DNA of 64,000 bases from Pyrus communis (lineage: Eukaryota > Streptophyta > Magnoliopsida > Rosales > Rosaceae), in assembly GCF_963583255.1 (NCBI RefSeq), contig NW_026908883.1, positions 1,178,001-1,242,000 of the forward strand. Direction: 5' to 3'. The notes under the pieces are model-generated. The model saw only the letters and a list, made by a program, of their open reading frames with translations. It made no database searches and was not told the origin of the DNA. Numbering within the stretch: the stretch's first letter is position 1; the number at the start of each line of letters is the position of its first letter. The position numbers were made by a program, and so were the translations under genes. Of the stretch, positions 1-10,722 are shown piece by piece.

Positions 1-1
1 T

Positions 2-376
2 GCTATTCAAATTCTTGGTGCAACACAGCAAGTTTTAGATGGTGTTGAATTCTTCAAAGGACTTTGTACACCAAGAAGAATGATTCAAGAGAAGGTAGTG
101 GCTGGAGAAGATGTAGAAGGCATCAAAGAGGACAAATTTGAAACCACAATTCCCAAGGAAGTTGGATTTTATGACACGGGACAAGTCATAACTTTCGAAG
201 GGGTGTTTATTCTGGAGTTCATTTTGGAGCACACAGGTAAGCCGCCTCCCCGAATTTCAATTTTCTTTTATACTAACATGTGGTTAATGATTCAGGCACC
301 CAAAATGGAATTTAAACTATTACCGGATCATTTCAAGTATCACCGCCCATTCAAAGATAAATTCCATGCCGTTTGA
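2..376 (+). CDS. C-terminal part of the gag-relic protein of element A (5' end outside window)
   Basis: The frame is open from the first bases and ends in TGA at 374-376. It encodes the same sequence as the last 124 or so residues of the 444-residue protein at 41229-42563. The part visible here starts in the segment that aligns by eye with the gag C-terminus of Athila element D and ends with a tail (about EFKLLPDHFKYH) resembling D's sequence just upstream of RT ([12 protein letters not shown]). It therefore looks like a gag fragment fused across a deletion to the pre-RT linker. No catalytic motif is visible, and its function is unknown. The coding identity is firm because the same frame is intact in three copies. 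Confidence 0.75.
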   Translation, partial: AIQILGATQQVLDGVEFFKGLCTPRRMIQEKVVAGEDVEGIKEDKFETTIPKEVGFYDTGQVITFEGVFILEFILEHTGKPPPRISIFFYTNMWLMIQAPKMEFKLLPDHFKYHRPFKDKFHAV

Positions 377-389
377 TTTTATTTATGTT

Positions 390-392
390 AAT

Positions 393-419
<27 letters not shown>
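390..419 (+). repeat. AATAAA followed by a 27-nt poly(A) tract
   Basis: Thirteen bases after the gag-relic stop the sequence reads AATAAA and runs into about 27 adenines. The same junction occurs in C (42577-42612, about 33 A) and, reversed and interrupted, in B (about 11437-11468). It separates the sense coding unit from the antisense one and looks like a polyadenylated RNA end fixed in the element. Confidence 0.7.
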
Positions 420-424
<5 letters not shown>

Positions 425-458
425 AAGAAAGATACTAAACATGGAGAAAGGTGGAGCT

Positions 459-1130
459 TCACAAAGGTTGTTTACGTGAAGCCCCACTACGAGGCCCAGA
501 AGCGGAAGGCGCAGAAGCGGGAGGCATAGAAGCGGGAGGCATCGGAGCGGAAGCCATCGGAGCGGGAGGCATCGGAGCTAGAGCATTCCAGGCCTCAATA
601 CTTGGCCAAGCGCTGGATGACCCAGGAAAAAGGTGCCTCTGGAGATAAGACGCAAGCCTTTGACGGTCACTGTGAATTCGACCCTCAGATTCTTGCAGCT
701 CATCAAGCTTCCTCTTCATCCCCGACGAATAGTTATTTGCAAGCACATGCAAACTTCTATTCTCGTACTTAAGCTGCTGGATCTCTTGCTTAAGTCTTTC
801 CACCTCTGCCATCAACGATTCCACCTGACGGGAGCGGGCAAGCAGGCGTAGGCCCATGTTGGACACAGAGCTCGCACACTGAACACTAAGTGCGAGGGAC
901 TCTTGAACGGCCAACTCATCGGACCGTCCTGACAGCAGCCTACTATCTTTTGGAGTGAGGAGGTTTTTAGCTACTATTGTAGCTGTTGTGGCGTCCTGCA
1001 TCACAGAGTCTTCACCTGAAAGAGGACCGTTAGAAGATAAAAAAGAAGGGCGCCATACATTAACTTGACGGGGCGCAACCGGATCGCTGCTGAGACTCAA
1101 ATCTAAGCTAAGGTTCGATGAGTTTGCCAT
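459..1130 (-). CDS. Antisense coiled-coil ORF of element A (unknown function)
   Basis: This 223-residue ORF starts MANSSNLSLDLSLSSD and runs opposite to the element's own coding direction, between the gag relic and the 3' LTR. An in-frame upstream ATG at 1139 is possible, but the MANSS start is shared by all three copies. The N-terminus is rich in Ser and Leu. Residues of roughly 100-160 form a heptad-like Lys/Glu/Leu stretch (VERLKQEIQQLKYENRSL), probably a coiled coil. The C-terminus is a low-complexity Ala/Pro/Met/Ser repeat ending near SGASRKQPL. No catalytic motif or signal peptide is seen. It is intact in A, B and C despite several amino-acid differences. I do not recognise the family. 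By position it matches the antisense extra ORFs known from some plant gypsy elements. Confidence 0.75.
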   Translation of the reverse strand: MANSSNLSLDLSLSSDPVAPRQVNVWRPSFLSSNGPLSGEDSVMQDATTATIVAKNLLTPKDSRLLSGRSDELAVQESLALSVQCASSVSNMGLRLLARSRQVESLMAEVERLKQEIQQLKYENRSLHVLANNYSSGMKRKLDELQESEGRIHSDRQRLASYLQRHLFPGSSSAWPSIEAWNALAPMPPAPMASAPMPPASMPPASAPSASGPRSGASRKQPL

Positions 1131-1700
1131 TTTTTTCAAAAGTGTTCAAAGAGAAGGGGTGGATGGAGTTAAAAATTTCACAAAGGGCCGGAGTCGAGTT
1201 TCAGGAATGGGAAATCTTCAGAGTGTGTATGTTGGCGGTGATCGATAGCTCTATAAAATGCCAAGGCGACGCGTCCACCGATTCAAAGAGCCGGATTTTC
1301 CGGCGTAAGTTAGGCGACGCTCCCTCGGCTTTTCAGAAAACGCGTTCAACTTTGTCAAAAGATTTCTGACAAAGCTGAAAACACGTGGAGGCCATCATCG
1401 CAACTACACGTCTTTAGCCGACAAGCGCAAAGTTCGGCGACGCTTTCTCTGCTTTTCAGAAAATGCGTGCAGCTTTGTCAAAAGGAGCCGCATCTGCACT
1501 ACCACGTGTCGTTCAGAAAGAGAAGGGGCGTCGTTCAGAAATCGAAGGGGCGCCTGCTCAGAAATCGAAGAGGCGTATTCAAAGATCGAAGAGGCGCCAC
1601 TATTTCAAAAAGCCGGAATTGCGGGATCAAAACGTTTGTCGACAAGGGTAAAAAGTACCACCACTTGATATTATCTCTATATATGTCGACCTTCGTCTTT
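1131..1700. promoter_or_regulatory. Divergent promoter-like module of element A
   Basis: This GC-richer stretch lies upstream of the antisense ORF and is unlike the AT-rich element around it. For the minus strand, a TATA-like TTTATAGAG lies near 1250, about 120 bases before the antisense start, and is kept in B and C. For the plus strand, TATATAT occurs at 1678-1684. Two ACGTG core motifs (near 1382 and 1503), repeated TTTTCAGAAAA blocks with CGCGT, and a four-copy 20-22-bp repeat (1511-1596) lie between. I infer a captured bidirectional or antisense promoter. No transcription evidence is available. Confidence 0.5.
1511..1596. repeat. Four-copy tandem repeat in the promoter-like module
   Basis: Four imperfect 19-20-bp units of the type TTCAGAAATCGAAGRGGCG start near 1511, 1533, 1556 and 1578. 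The array is conserved in C (about 43695-43781) and in B, reversed (about 10256-10341). Confidence 0.75.
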
Positions 1701-1994
1701 TATGGCAGGGCAAACCTGAAGAAAATGCCCAACTCTCTCTCACCTCTGAGGGCGCACTCCCAGCAAAGCCTTTCAAAATACTCAATTCTTTCTTCTTCCC
1801 CAAAGATGATACCAGATGCCTGGAGTACATATGACCCAGGAGGAAACGGCGGATTGAAGCATGTGCTGATTCATTCACCACTTCTTCAAAGCAAAGGTAT
1901 CTCATATCATCAAGGTCAAAAGCAAAAGTATCTCATATCATGCTCTTTCCCTGTCTTTTTCTTTGTCCTTGTTCTTACTCGCATGGCAAAGTAA

Positions 1995-4251
1995 AAGAAG
2001 CAATCAGCCGGCACTTGGAGTCAATCTTCCGATCTGGAGCCAACTGCCTGGAATCTATTCCTGATTGCTTACCTAGCGTTGCTCTCGAGTAGTCATCTTC
2101 AACGGTTGATACACTTCCGGAGAAGGGACCACTTCTGCAAAGGAGAGCGAGTAAGGCAAGTGAAAATGATACATTGAAGCATGTGAAGACAAACATAGGC
2201 TGAGTTATCCTCCAACCCTTTTCAATACGAATTGGAAAGATTGAACAAAGAAACAGACCAAAAGGGTAAGCTCAGACCTTCGGGGGAGACCAAAAGAACC
2301 ATCCTGCTGCCCAGTTCAAGAAGTAGCACAAAGGAAAATCAATGATGGGCGGAAACCAGTTCGAGAGTAAGCCTGTGGAATCATCAAGATCAAGCCTCAA
2401 TGCAATCAACAAAGAGAAGAGGGAATTTACACTCCATAACCAGATTTGCGTCCCTAAACTCTTCTCTTTGTTAATTACATTCTGCCATGTTTAGTATGTT
2501 TAGTTGTTGTTTGTGTGTTTACTTATGTTTTGTGTGAATCTATGCTTAAAACATTGAGGACAATGTTTGATTTAAGTGTGGGGGGGTAACTAATGTTGTT
2601 AATGCAAATTCGTGGGATTTTATCACCCATAACTTCAAATGTTGTTCCTTGCTGTTTTAAGGTGTTTTAAAGTTGTTTTAGAGTGTTTTAGTATGTTTTG
2701 TTTTTATAACTCCGAAAAGCACATAAAAATTTGAAAAATTGTTTTGAAAAGCCTAAAAAGAGTGTTTTGAGCCGTTTTTGTGAGTTTGTGTCTTAGGGTA
2801 CCTTCCAACACAATGATAAGGATTTGGTTTGTAATTGCATGACTGTTAAAAAGAGTTATAAACATAGAGAAAAGTTTGATTTACTCTTGGTTTATGCTTA
2901 GTTATGGTTATAATGTATGACTTCACATGCAATCATAAAAGAAAAATTCGTTTTTGTAACATGCTTGAAGGAAGGAACTCAAACAAACGCTACAACCCTG
3001 TGAGACTCGAGCCATTACCTTCTTTGGAGAGTTATTTTCTGTGATTCTTTGTTTTCTAAAGTTGTTGAATGATCTCATTATTCCTTGCTTGGTTGCTACT
3101 TAGAATGCAATTGTATCATGATAGAACTAAATGCTAGAACTTATATCCGTTTCATTCAAAGCATGATATTGAGTTGCATAACATATATCAAGATGAAGTT
3201 GTGTAGTTGCCACCATAGCCAAATAGCCTTACTTCCCATATTTCGTATATATTGTAAGTCTTAACACCGTTGAGCCTCGTTTAACCTATTTTCTTTGCTA
3301 ACCATATCACCCCTTACCTAGCCTAGATTAGGACCATCCGTACCCTTGTTCTTAAAAGATAGTGAGCATGACTTAAATGAATTCCTTTTGAGTACATTTT
3401 GCAAGAAAATGAGTGTGGGGGAGTAAAAGTTTGTTCTTAAGTTTGTATGTTTTGAGAGTCAAAAGAAAAGAAAAAAAAAAAATTGTGAAAAACATATGAA
3501 AAAGAAAAACAGAAAAGAAGAGAAAAGAAAGAAAGAAAAAAAAAAAAAAGAGCTTGTTCCCCCTTGTTGTTCAAAAGTTGAGTTTTCATTCAAAAGTGAA
3601 TTCTACGTTAATTCAAATGCTTTGCTCGCTATTTCTTTAAGAACCTTTGTTTTCCATATACCTTCTTTGTTAGCCAAATACCTTTAGCCCCGTTACACCC
3701 CTTTGACTTCTATCTTGATCGTTATGTGTTCAATAATGTGGAGTTTGAAATTGATATGAGCTTATGGAATCACTGGTTCTCATTCTAAGTAGTAGCATTC
3801 CATTCATGAGATCATATTCATGTCATTATCGTAAATCCAGAAAATGCTTTCCTTGTTATAACATATGTGAGTGTTCGTCTACATGTTTACATCAATCTTC
3901 TCACATATAACTAGTGTAGGGTGTGTAGTCAGAAAATCTATGTGAAAAACGAGTGCATATCTTGTAAGGATTTGAGCAATTTCTCTAAGGCATGTTACTA
4001 CATTCGAAATGTGTTTTAAATGCTTAATTGTGAACTAGTATGTGGTGACTATGATTAAGAATGTACTTAAGTGTAATGATGGCAAAAATCTGTGGGAATG
4101 ATGATTTTTAACTTGTCATGTGCTTTGGAAATCCCTAAGACGGTTGTTGGAAGGTTTAGGTTGTGTTTTACTTGTTTTGTTTCGTTTGGTTTTGTTTTGT
4201 TTTTCTTTCTGTTTTGCTCGAGGACTAGCAAAAGATAAGTGTGGGGGTATT
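1995..4251 (+). other. Non-coding 3' internal region of element A
   Basis: No credible gene is seen here. The region carries a 7-bp-stem hairpin (AACATTG at 2550, CAATGTT at 2561) just before AGTGTGGGGG (2575-2584), a second AGTGTGGGGG at 3412-3421, an A/G-rich low-complexity tract at about 3463-3550, and the true polypurine tract AGTGTGGGGG at 4238-4247, four bases before the LTR. The same layout is present in C, D and, mostly, B. Confidence 0.8.
4238..4251 (+). promoter_or_regulatory. Polypurine tract of element A
   Basis: AGTGTGGGGG plus TATT lies immediately before the LTR terminus TGATAGGAG. This is the expected position for plus-strand priming in reverse transcription. Confidence 0.85.
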
Positions 4252-4738
4252 TGATAGGAGCATATTCATGCGACTTAAATGGCTTGTTCTCGTGCATTTA
4301 CGTTATGTTTCTTTAGTTATTTTAGTACTTTAAGCTATTTTCGTGTGTTTGTAGGTCCAAAGGGCTAAAGGAGCAAAAAGATGCATTTTGGAGACTTTTG
4401 GAGCACTTTTGGGCTAAGGACGGATAGCTTATGCTTGAAGCCAAAGTGTTGGACGAAATTGAAGACCTAATTGGAGCCAAAGTGTTGGAACCTTGTTCTC
4501 TTTAGTTTTAGGACATTTAAACCTTTCCTAATCCCAATCATGCCATGCATAACACACATCCATTCTAACACATTGTCATTGCACATGCATTTCCTTCATT
4601 AGTTAACCCACATGCACTTATCACTTATCATCACCACATATCATATCACTTAATCACTTATCACTTATCATCACCACTTAACCACTTATCATATCATAAC
4701 CACATATCATATCACTTATCACTTATCACTTAACATAT

Positions 4739-4886
4739 CATCCACCTACTTCACCTACAACATCCACCTACTTCACCTACAACATCCACTTCACCTACAA
4801 CATCCACCTACTTCACCTACAACATCCACCTACTTCACCTACAACCTCCACTTACTTCACCAACCTCACACACTTACTTCACCTAC
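4739..4886. repeat. Minisatellite in the LTR of A
   Basis: Tandem copies of a roughly 22-bp unit close to ACATCCACCTACTTCACCTA, with shortened and variant copies at the right end. It is not present in this form in the LTRs of B, C or D. Confidence 0.85.
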
Positions 4887-5193
4887 AAATGACATAGCCA
4901 TATGTTCCCTCCACTACTCCTATAAATACCCTTGCATTCATTCATTCAATTAACATCTCATTCACAACACAACACCCCTCAAACAATTCCATTCTTTCCT
5001 TAGCCGTGAGTCCCCCCTCCCTACTAATCCAAACACCAACCATTTTTCCATTCCCCTTCCACTTCTCCACCACTCCTTTTCCATTCCACACTTCCATCCC
5101 CCAAACCAATTATCCCTAGACCTTATGCTACAATAAAGAGGAAGAGAAGAGGGCCTAAACGTTCGTACAATTCAAGTTTGAGTTGTTGGAATG

Positions 5194-5198
5194 TTTAG
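5194..5198. repeat. Target-site duplication TTTAG (left) of element B
   Basis: TTTAG here matches TTTAG at 15260-15264 exactly. The two flank the TG...CA ends of B and split A's LTR cleanly. Confidence 0.95.
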
Positions 5199-7464
5199 TG
5201 ATGCGTGATTTACTTGACACTCAAATTAAACCCTCGTTTGACAATTGTAGTAGAATGGATAAGTGAGGGATCGTTCTAGACCGGGGATTAGGAGGGCTTG
5301 CAAATCTCTTGGAAACTGACTCAAAAACGTAAAATAAAGTTTAAAACACTAAACTAGACTCAAAGAATGCAAAATTAAAGTTTAAAACACTAAGACAAAC
5401 CAAAAACTCAAAATGCTTTAAAAACACAAACTAAATTGAATTCTAACTAAAATGAACATTAAAGCAAAAGGGGGATTGAGGTTTTTACGAAAATTGAAAT
5501 AACGAAACAAGTTAATAAACTAGACAGAATGTAAATATGAAATTTATGGATGAATGCTAGCTAAGGGGTTCATCTCCATACATGTTACACTTGCATACAA
5601 GATTGATTCTCAGTTGGTCTTTCGATAAATTATGAAACTCAACGCCCCGGGTTAATTAGGTCCGCTTAAATTAACCGTCAAGTTCTCCTTAAGTTAATGA
5701 ATTGGATGGGTTAGCGCAACGCAATTCACCACATTCTCCAAAAGTCCTTTACGTGAAAAGCACAATAAAGATACAATCAAAGATCATTAAGCATTATGAA
5801 AACTATAAGTGTTGACGAGGCATTCGTTACTATGGAATACGCATGAAACTTATGCCAAGAATTCGTTTAACGCGATTGTTTATAAGCAACCTCCACTACT
5901 TGTGAATATAAGTTCATAACGATTAGGTGAAATTCACTTATATTCTAGCGTCATATTTATGCATGAAAATTAAGCGCGCATTCTTAATAAACATTCATAA
6001 ATAAGTTATCAATCAAACGGTTAAACAAATTGAATTCAAAACTTATGAAATTCCAACGAAAGGTAATCAAATCAAAATGCAAGTATAAACATTTATTTCG
6101 AATCACCCCCTAGCTAAAGGGGGGGTTTATTTCCTCATAACTTTGAAATTAAAGAAACACCTAAACATTCCAACAACTCAAACTTGAATTGTATGAACGT
6201 TTAGGCACTCTTCTCTTCCATTCCTCATACGTACAAAACAAAGAGAATTGAATTTAAACTTTGAAATCAAAGAAACACCTAAACATTCCAACAACTCAAA
6301 CTTGAATTGTATGAACGTTTAGGCCCTCTTATCTTCCTCGTTGTTGTAGCACAAGGTCTAAGGTGAGGTTTGGGGGATTATGGAAATGGTAGAGGAGTGG
6401 TTTGGAGGGTTGGGAAGTGGTGGAAATGGAAAGATGGTTTTGGATTCTAAGGGGACTCACGGCAAAGAGAAGGAATGGAAGTGTTTGTGGTGTGTTGTGT
6501 TGTGAATGAGATGTGTTTTTTGTGTATGAATGCATGGGTTTTTATAGGGGGAATGGGAGAATATGTGGGTGATTGTTTAAGAGTGAATGTGGTTGTTATG
6601 ATTGAGAGTGCATGTGGATGAAATAATGATGGAAAAAGAGCTAGGTTGTTGGTGTGTGAATGCATGTGTTGAATTGGTGGTGCAATGATGAAAGAGTAAG
6701 TGCATGTGTGTGTGAATGGTGGTAGCTAGGGTGAATTATGATGAATGCATATGGAATAAAGATGGAGAAGGTGGTGTAATGATGAAGGAGTAAGTGCATG
6801 TGTGTGTATGTTTTGTTTGTTGGTTAAAGCTTGTGTTTGCATGTGAATGTTGTTTGTGTGAAGTGTGTGTGAATGTGCATGTGTTTTAAAGAATGAATGG
6901 TGGTATAATGATGAAGTGTGATGAGTGATAAGTGTATGATATGTTGAGTGATATGTTGAGTGGTAAGTGAATGATAAGATAAGTGATAAGTGAATGATAT
7001 GTTGAGTGATAAATGAATGATATGTTGAGTGATAAGATAAGTGGTTATTGATATGTAGATGAATGAATGATATGATAAGTAATAAATGAATGATAAGTGG
7101 TTATTGATATGTAGATGAATGAATGATATGATAAGTGGTGAATGAAGGAGTGGAATGTTGGAATGTTATGCACGACTAAGGATATAGGAAAGGTTTAAAT
7201 ATCCTAAAACTAAAGGGAACAAGGTTCCAACACTTTGGTCTTCAATTAGGTTTTCAATTTCGTCCAACACTTTGGCTCCAAGCATAAGCTTTCCATCCTT
7301 AGCCCAAAAGTGCTCCAAACGTCTCCAAAATGCATCTTTTTGCTCCTTTAGCCCTTTTGGCCTACAAACACACGAAAATAGCTTAAAGTACTAAAATAAC
7401 TAAAGAAACATAACGTAAATGCACGAGAACAAGCCATTTAAGTCGCATGAATATGCTCCTATCA
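5199..7464 (-). repeat. 3' LTR of element B
   Basis: On the minus strand it runs from TGATAGGAGCATATTC (7464) to ATCACGCATCA (5199). The minus-strand TATA box is near 6539-6546. A segment of about 78 bp occurs twice, 118 bp apart (starting near 6139 and 6257). A GATAAGTGAATGATATG-type simple repeat occupies about 6905-7140. Confidence 0.95.
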
Positions 7465-8253
7465 AATACCCCCACACTTATCTTTTGCTAGTCCTCGAGC
7501 AAAACAAAACAAAAGAAACCAGAAACAAAACAAAACGAACAAGTAAAACACAACCTAAACCTTCCAACAAACGTCTCAGGGATTTCCAAAGCACATGACA
7601 AGTTAAAAATCATTATTCCCACAGATTTTAGCCATCATTACACTTAAGTACATTCTTAATCATAGTCACCACATACTAGTTCACAATTAAACATTTAAAA
7701 CACATTTCGAATGCAGTAACATGCCTTAGAGAAATTGCTCAAATCCTTACAAGATATGCACTCGTTTTTCACACAGATTTTCTGACTACACACCCTACAC
7801 TAGTTATATGTGAGAAGATTGATGTAAACATGTAGACGAACACTCACATATGTTATAACAAGGAAAGCATTTTCTGGATTTACGATAATGACATGAATAT
7901 GATCTCATGAATGGAATGCTACTACTTAGAATGAGAACCAGTGATTCCATAAGCTCATATCAATTTCAAACTCCACATTATTGAACACATAACGATCAAG
8001 ATAGAAGTCAAAGGGGTGTAACGGGGCTAAAGGTGTTGGCTAACAATGAAAGGTGAAGGATAAACAAACATTCTTAAAGCAATAGTGAGCAAAGTATTGA
8101 ATTAGGCACTTAGAATTCCCTTAAGAACGCAGAAGTCAACTTTGAACACCCAAGGGAAAGTCACACAAAACTTAGGGCCATATTCAACTTTTTTGGACCC
8201 TTTCTTCAACCATCAACGCTCGTGAGTTCATTCTTACTTATTTTCACTCCTTT

Positions 8254-8298
<45 letters not shown>

Positions 8299-9857
8299 CT
8301 TCTTTTTCTTTTGAATCTCAAAACATACATATAAACGTAAGAACAAACTTTTACTCCCCCACACTCATTTTCTTGCATAATGTACTCAAAAGGAATTCAT
8401 TTTAGTCATGCTCACTATCAATTAAGAACAAGGGTGTGGACTGTCCTACACTAGGCTAGGTGAGGATAATGTGGGTAAACAAAGAATAAAGGCTAAACAA
8501 GGCTCAACGGGGGTAAAACTTACAACATATACGAAATATGGGAAGTAACGCTATTTGGCTATGGTGGCAACTACACAACTTCATCTTGATATATGTTATG
8601 CAATTCAATGTCATGCTTTGAATGAAATGGATATAAGTTCTAGCATTTAGTTCTATCATGATACAATTGCATTCTAAGTAGCAGCCAAGCAAGGAATAAT
8701 GAGATCATGCAACAACTTTTAGAAAACAAAGAATCACAGAAAATAACTCTCCAAAGAAGGTAATGGCTCGAGTCTCACAGGGTTGTAGCGTTTGTTTGAG
8801 TTCCTTCCTTCAAGCATGTTACAAAAACAAATTTTTCTTTTATGATTGCATGTGAAGTCATACATTATAACCATAACTAAGCATAAACCAAGAGTAAATC
8901 AAACTTTTCTCTATGTTTATAACTCTTTTTAACAGTCATGCAATTACAAACCAAATCCTTATCATTGTGTTGGAAGGTACCCTAAGACACAAACTCACAA
9001 AAACGACTCAAAACACTCTTTTTAGGCTTTTCAAAACAATTTTTCAAATTTTTATGTGCTTTTCGGAGTTATAAAAACAAAACATACTAAAACACTCTAA
9101 AACAACTTAAAAACACCTTAAAACAGCAAGGGCTTTTCGGAGTTATAAAAACAAAACATACTAAAACACTCTAAAACAACTTAAAAACACCTTAAAACAG
9201 CAAGGAACAACATTTGAAGTTATGGGTGATAAAATCCCACGAATTTGCATTAACAACATTAGTTACCCCCCCACATTTAAATCAAACATTGTCCTCAATG
9301 TTTTAAGCATAGATTCACACAAAACATAAGTAATCACACAAACAACAACTAAACATACTAAACATGGCAGAATGTAATTAACAAAGAGAAGAGTTTAGGG
9401 ACGCAAATCTGGTTATGGAGTGTAAATTCCCTCTTCTCTTTGTTGATTGCATTGAGGCTTGATCTTGATGATTCCACAGGCTTACTCTTGAACTGGTTTC
9501 TGCCCATTGTTGATTTTCCTTTGTGCTACTTCTTGAACTGGGCAGCAGGATGGTTCTTTTGGTCTCCCCCGAAGGTCTGAGCTTACCCTTTTGGTCTGTT
9601 TCTTTGTTCAATCTTTCCAATTCGTATTGAAAAGGGTTGGAGGATAACTCAGCCTATGTTTGTCTCCACATGCTTCAATGTATCATTTTCACTTGCCTTA
9701 CTCGCTCCCCTTTGCAGAAGTGGTCCCTTCTCCGGAAGTGTATCAACCGTTGAAGATGACTACTCGAGAGCAACGCTAGGTAAGCAATCAGGAATAGATT
9801 CCAGGCAGTTGGCTCCAGATCGGAAGATTGACTCCAAGTGCCGGCTGATTGCTTCTT
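7465..9857 (-). other. Non-coding 3' internal region of element B
   Basis: This is the counterpart of 1995-4251 in A, with no gene seen. The polypurine tract (CCCCCACACT on the plus strand, 7469-7478) adjoins the LTR. A second copy of that motif lies at 8356-8365, and the third site near 9266-9276 is mutated (ACATT in place of ACACT). A poly(T) tract runs from about 8251 to 8299. Confidence 0.8.
9058..9205. repeat. 74-bp tandem duplication specific to element B
   Basis: Two adjacent 74-bp units (9058-9131 and 9132-9205), each starting GCTTTTCGGAGTTATAAAAA. The corresponding places in A (about 2650-2720) and C have a single copy, so the duplication arose in B's lineage. Confidence 0.9.
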
Positions 9858-10149
9858 TTACTTTGCCATGCGAGTAAGAACAAGGACAAAGAAAAAGACA
9901 GGGAAAGAGCATGATATGAGATACTTTTGCTTTTGACCTTGATGATATGAGATACCTTTGCTTTGAAGAAGCGGTGGATGAATCAGCACATGCTTCAATC
10001 CGCCGTTTCCTCCTGGGTCATATGTACTCCAGGCATCTAGTATCATCTTTGGGGAAGAAGAAAGAATTGAGTATTTTGAAAGGCCTTGCTGGGAGTGCGC
10101 CCTCAGAGGTGAGGGAGAGTTGGGCATTTTCTTCAGGTTTGCCCTGCCA

Positions 10150-10722
10150 TAAAAGACGAAGGTCGACATAAATAGAGATAATATCAAGTGGTGGTACTTT
10201 TTACCCTTGTCGACAAACGTTTTGATCCCGCAATTCCGGCTTTTTGAAATAGTGGCGCCTCTTCGATCTTTGAATACGCCTCTTCGATTTCTGAGCAGGC
10301 GCCCCTTCGATTTCTGAACGACGCCCCTTCGCTTTCTGAACGACACGTGGTAGTGCAGATGCGGCTCCTTTTGACAAAGCTGCACGCGTTTTCTGAAAAG
10401 CAGAGAAAGCGTCGCCGAACTTTGCGCTTGTCGGCTAAAGATGTGTAGTTGCGATGATGGCCTCCACGTGTTTTCAGCTTTGTCAGAAATCTTTTGCCAA
10501 AGTTGAACACGTCTTCTGAAAAGCCGAGAACGCGTCGCCTAAATTACGCTGGAAATTCCGGCTCTTTGAATCGGTGGACGCGTCGCCTTGGCATTTTATA
10601 GAGCTATCGATCACCGCCAATATACACACTCTGAAGATTTCCCATTCCTGAAACTCGACTCCGGCCCTTTGTGAAATTTTTAACTCCATCCACCCCTTCT
10701 CTTTGAACACTTTTGAAAAAAA
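10150..10722. promoter_or_regulatory. Divergent promoter-like module of element B
   Basis: This is the same module as 1131-1700 in A, reversed. It holds the four-copy repeat (about 10256-10341), ACGTG cores near 10345 and 10466, and a TATA-like TTTTATAGAG near 10597-10606, about 120 bases before the antisense ORF start at 10723. Confidence 0.5.

Larger units (their letters stand above)
1..5198 (+). mobile_element. Element A, 5' block: non-autonomous Athila-type LTR element (left part)
   Basis: This is the 3' portion of a plus-strand LTR element whose 5' end lies before the window. It contains the end of a gag-relic ORF, an antisense ORF, a long non-coding 3' region, a polypurine tract and the first half of the 3' LTR, in the same order as complete element C at 42184-47720. 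At 5198 the LTR is interrupted by element B and resumes after 15259. No protease, RT or integrase coding occurs between the gag relic and the LTR, so the element is of the large non-autonomous (LARD-like) kind. Its LTR differs from those of B and C although its internal region is nearly the same. Confidence 0.9.
4252..5198 (+). repeat. 3' LTR of element A, first part
   Basis: It begins TGATAGGAGCATATTC, the same terminus as C. It contains a CACTTATCA-type simple repeat (about 4617-4735), a minisatellite (4739-4886) and a TATA box TATAAATA at 4921-4928. It is interrupted after 5198 by element B and continues at 15265. Without the insertion the LTR would be about 1.88 kb. It lacks the 118-bp-spaced duplication found in the LTRs of B and C. 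Confidence 0.92.

Noticed and set aside
459..1130. Antisense coiled-coil ORF as a resident host gene
   Set aside because: It occurs at the same internal place in three element copies, so it belongs to the transposon family, whatever its origin.
1511..1596. CRISPR-like array
   Set aside because: Units are imperfect and contiguous without unique spacers, and the DNA is plant nuclear.
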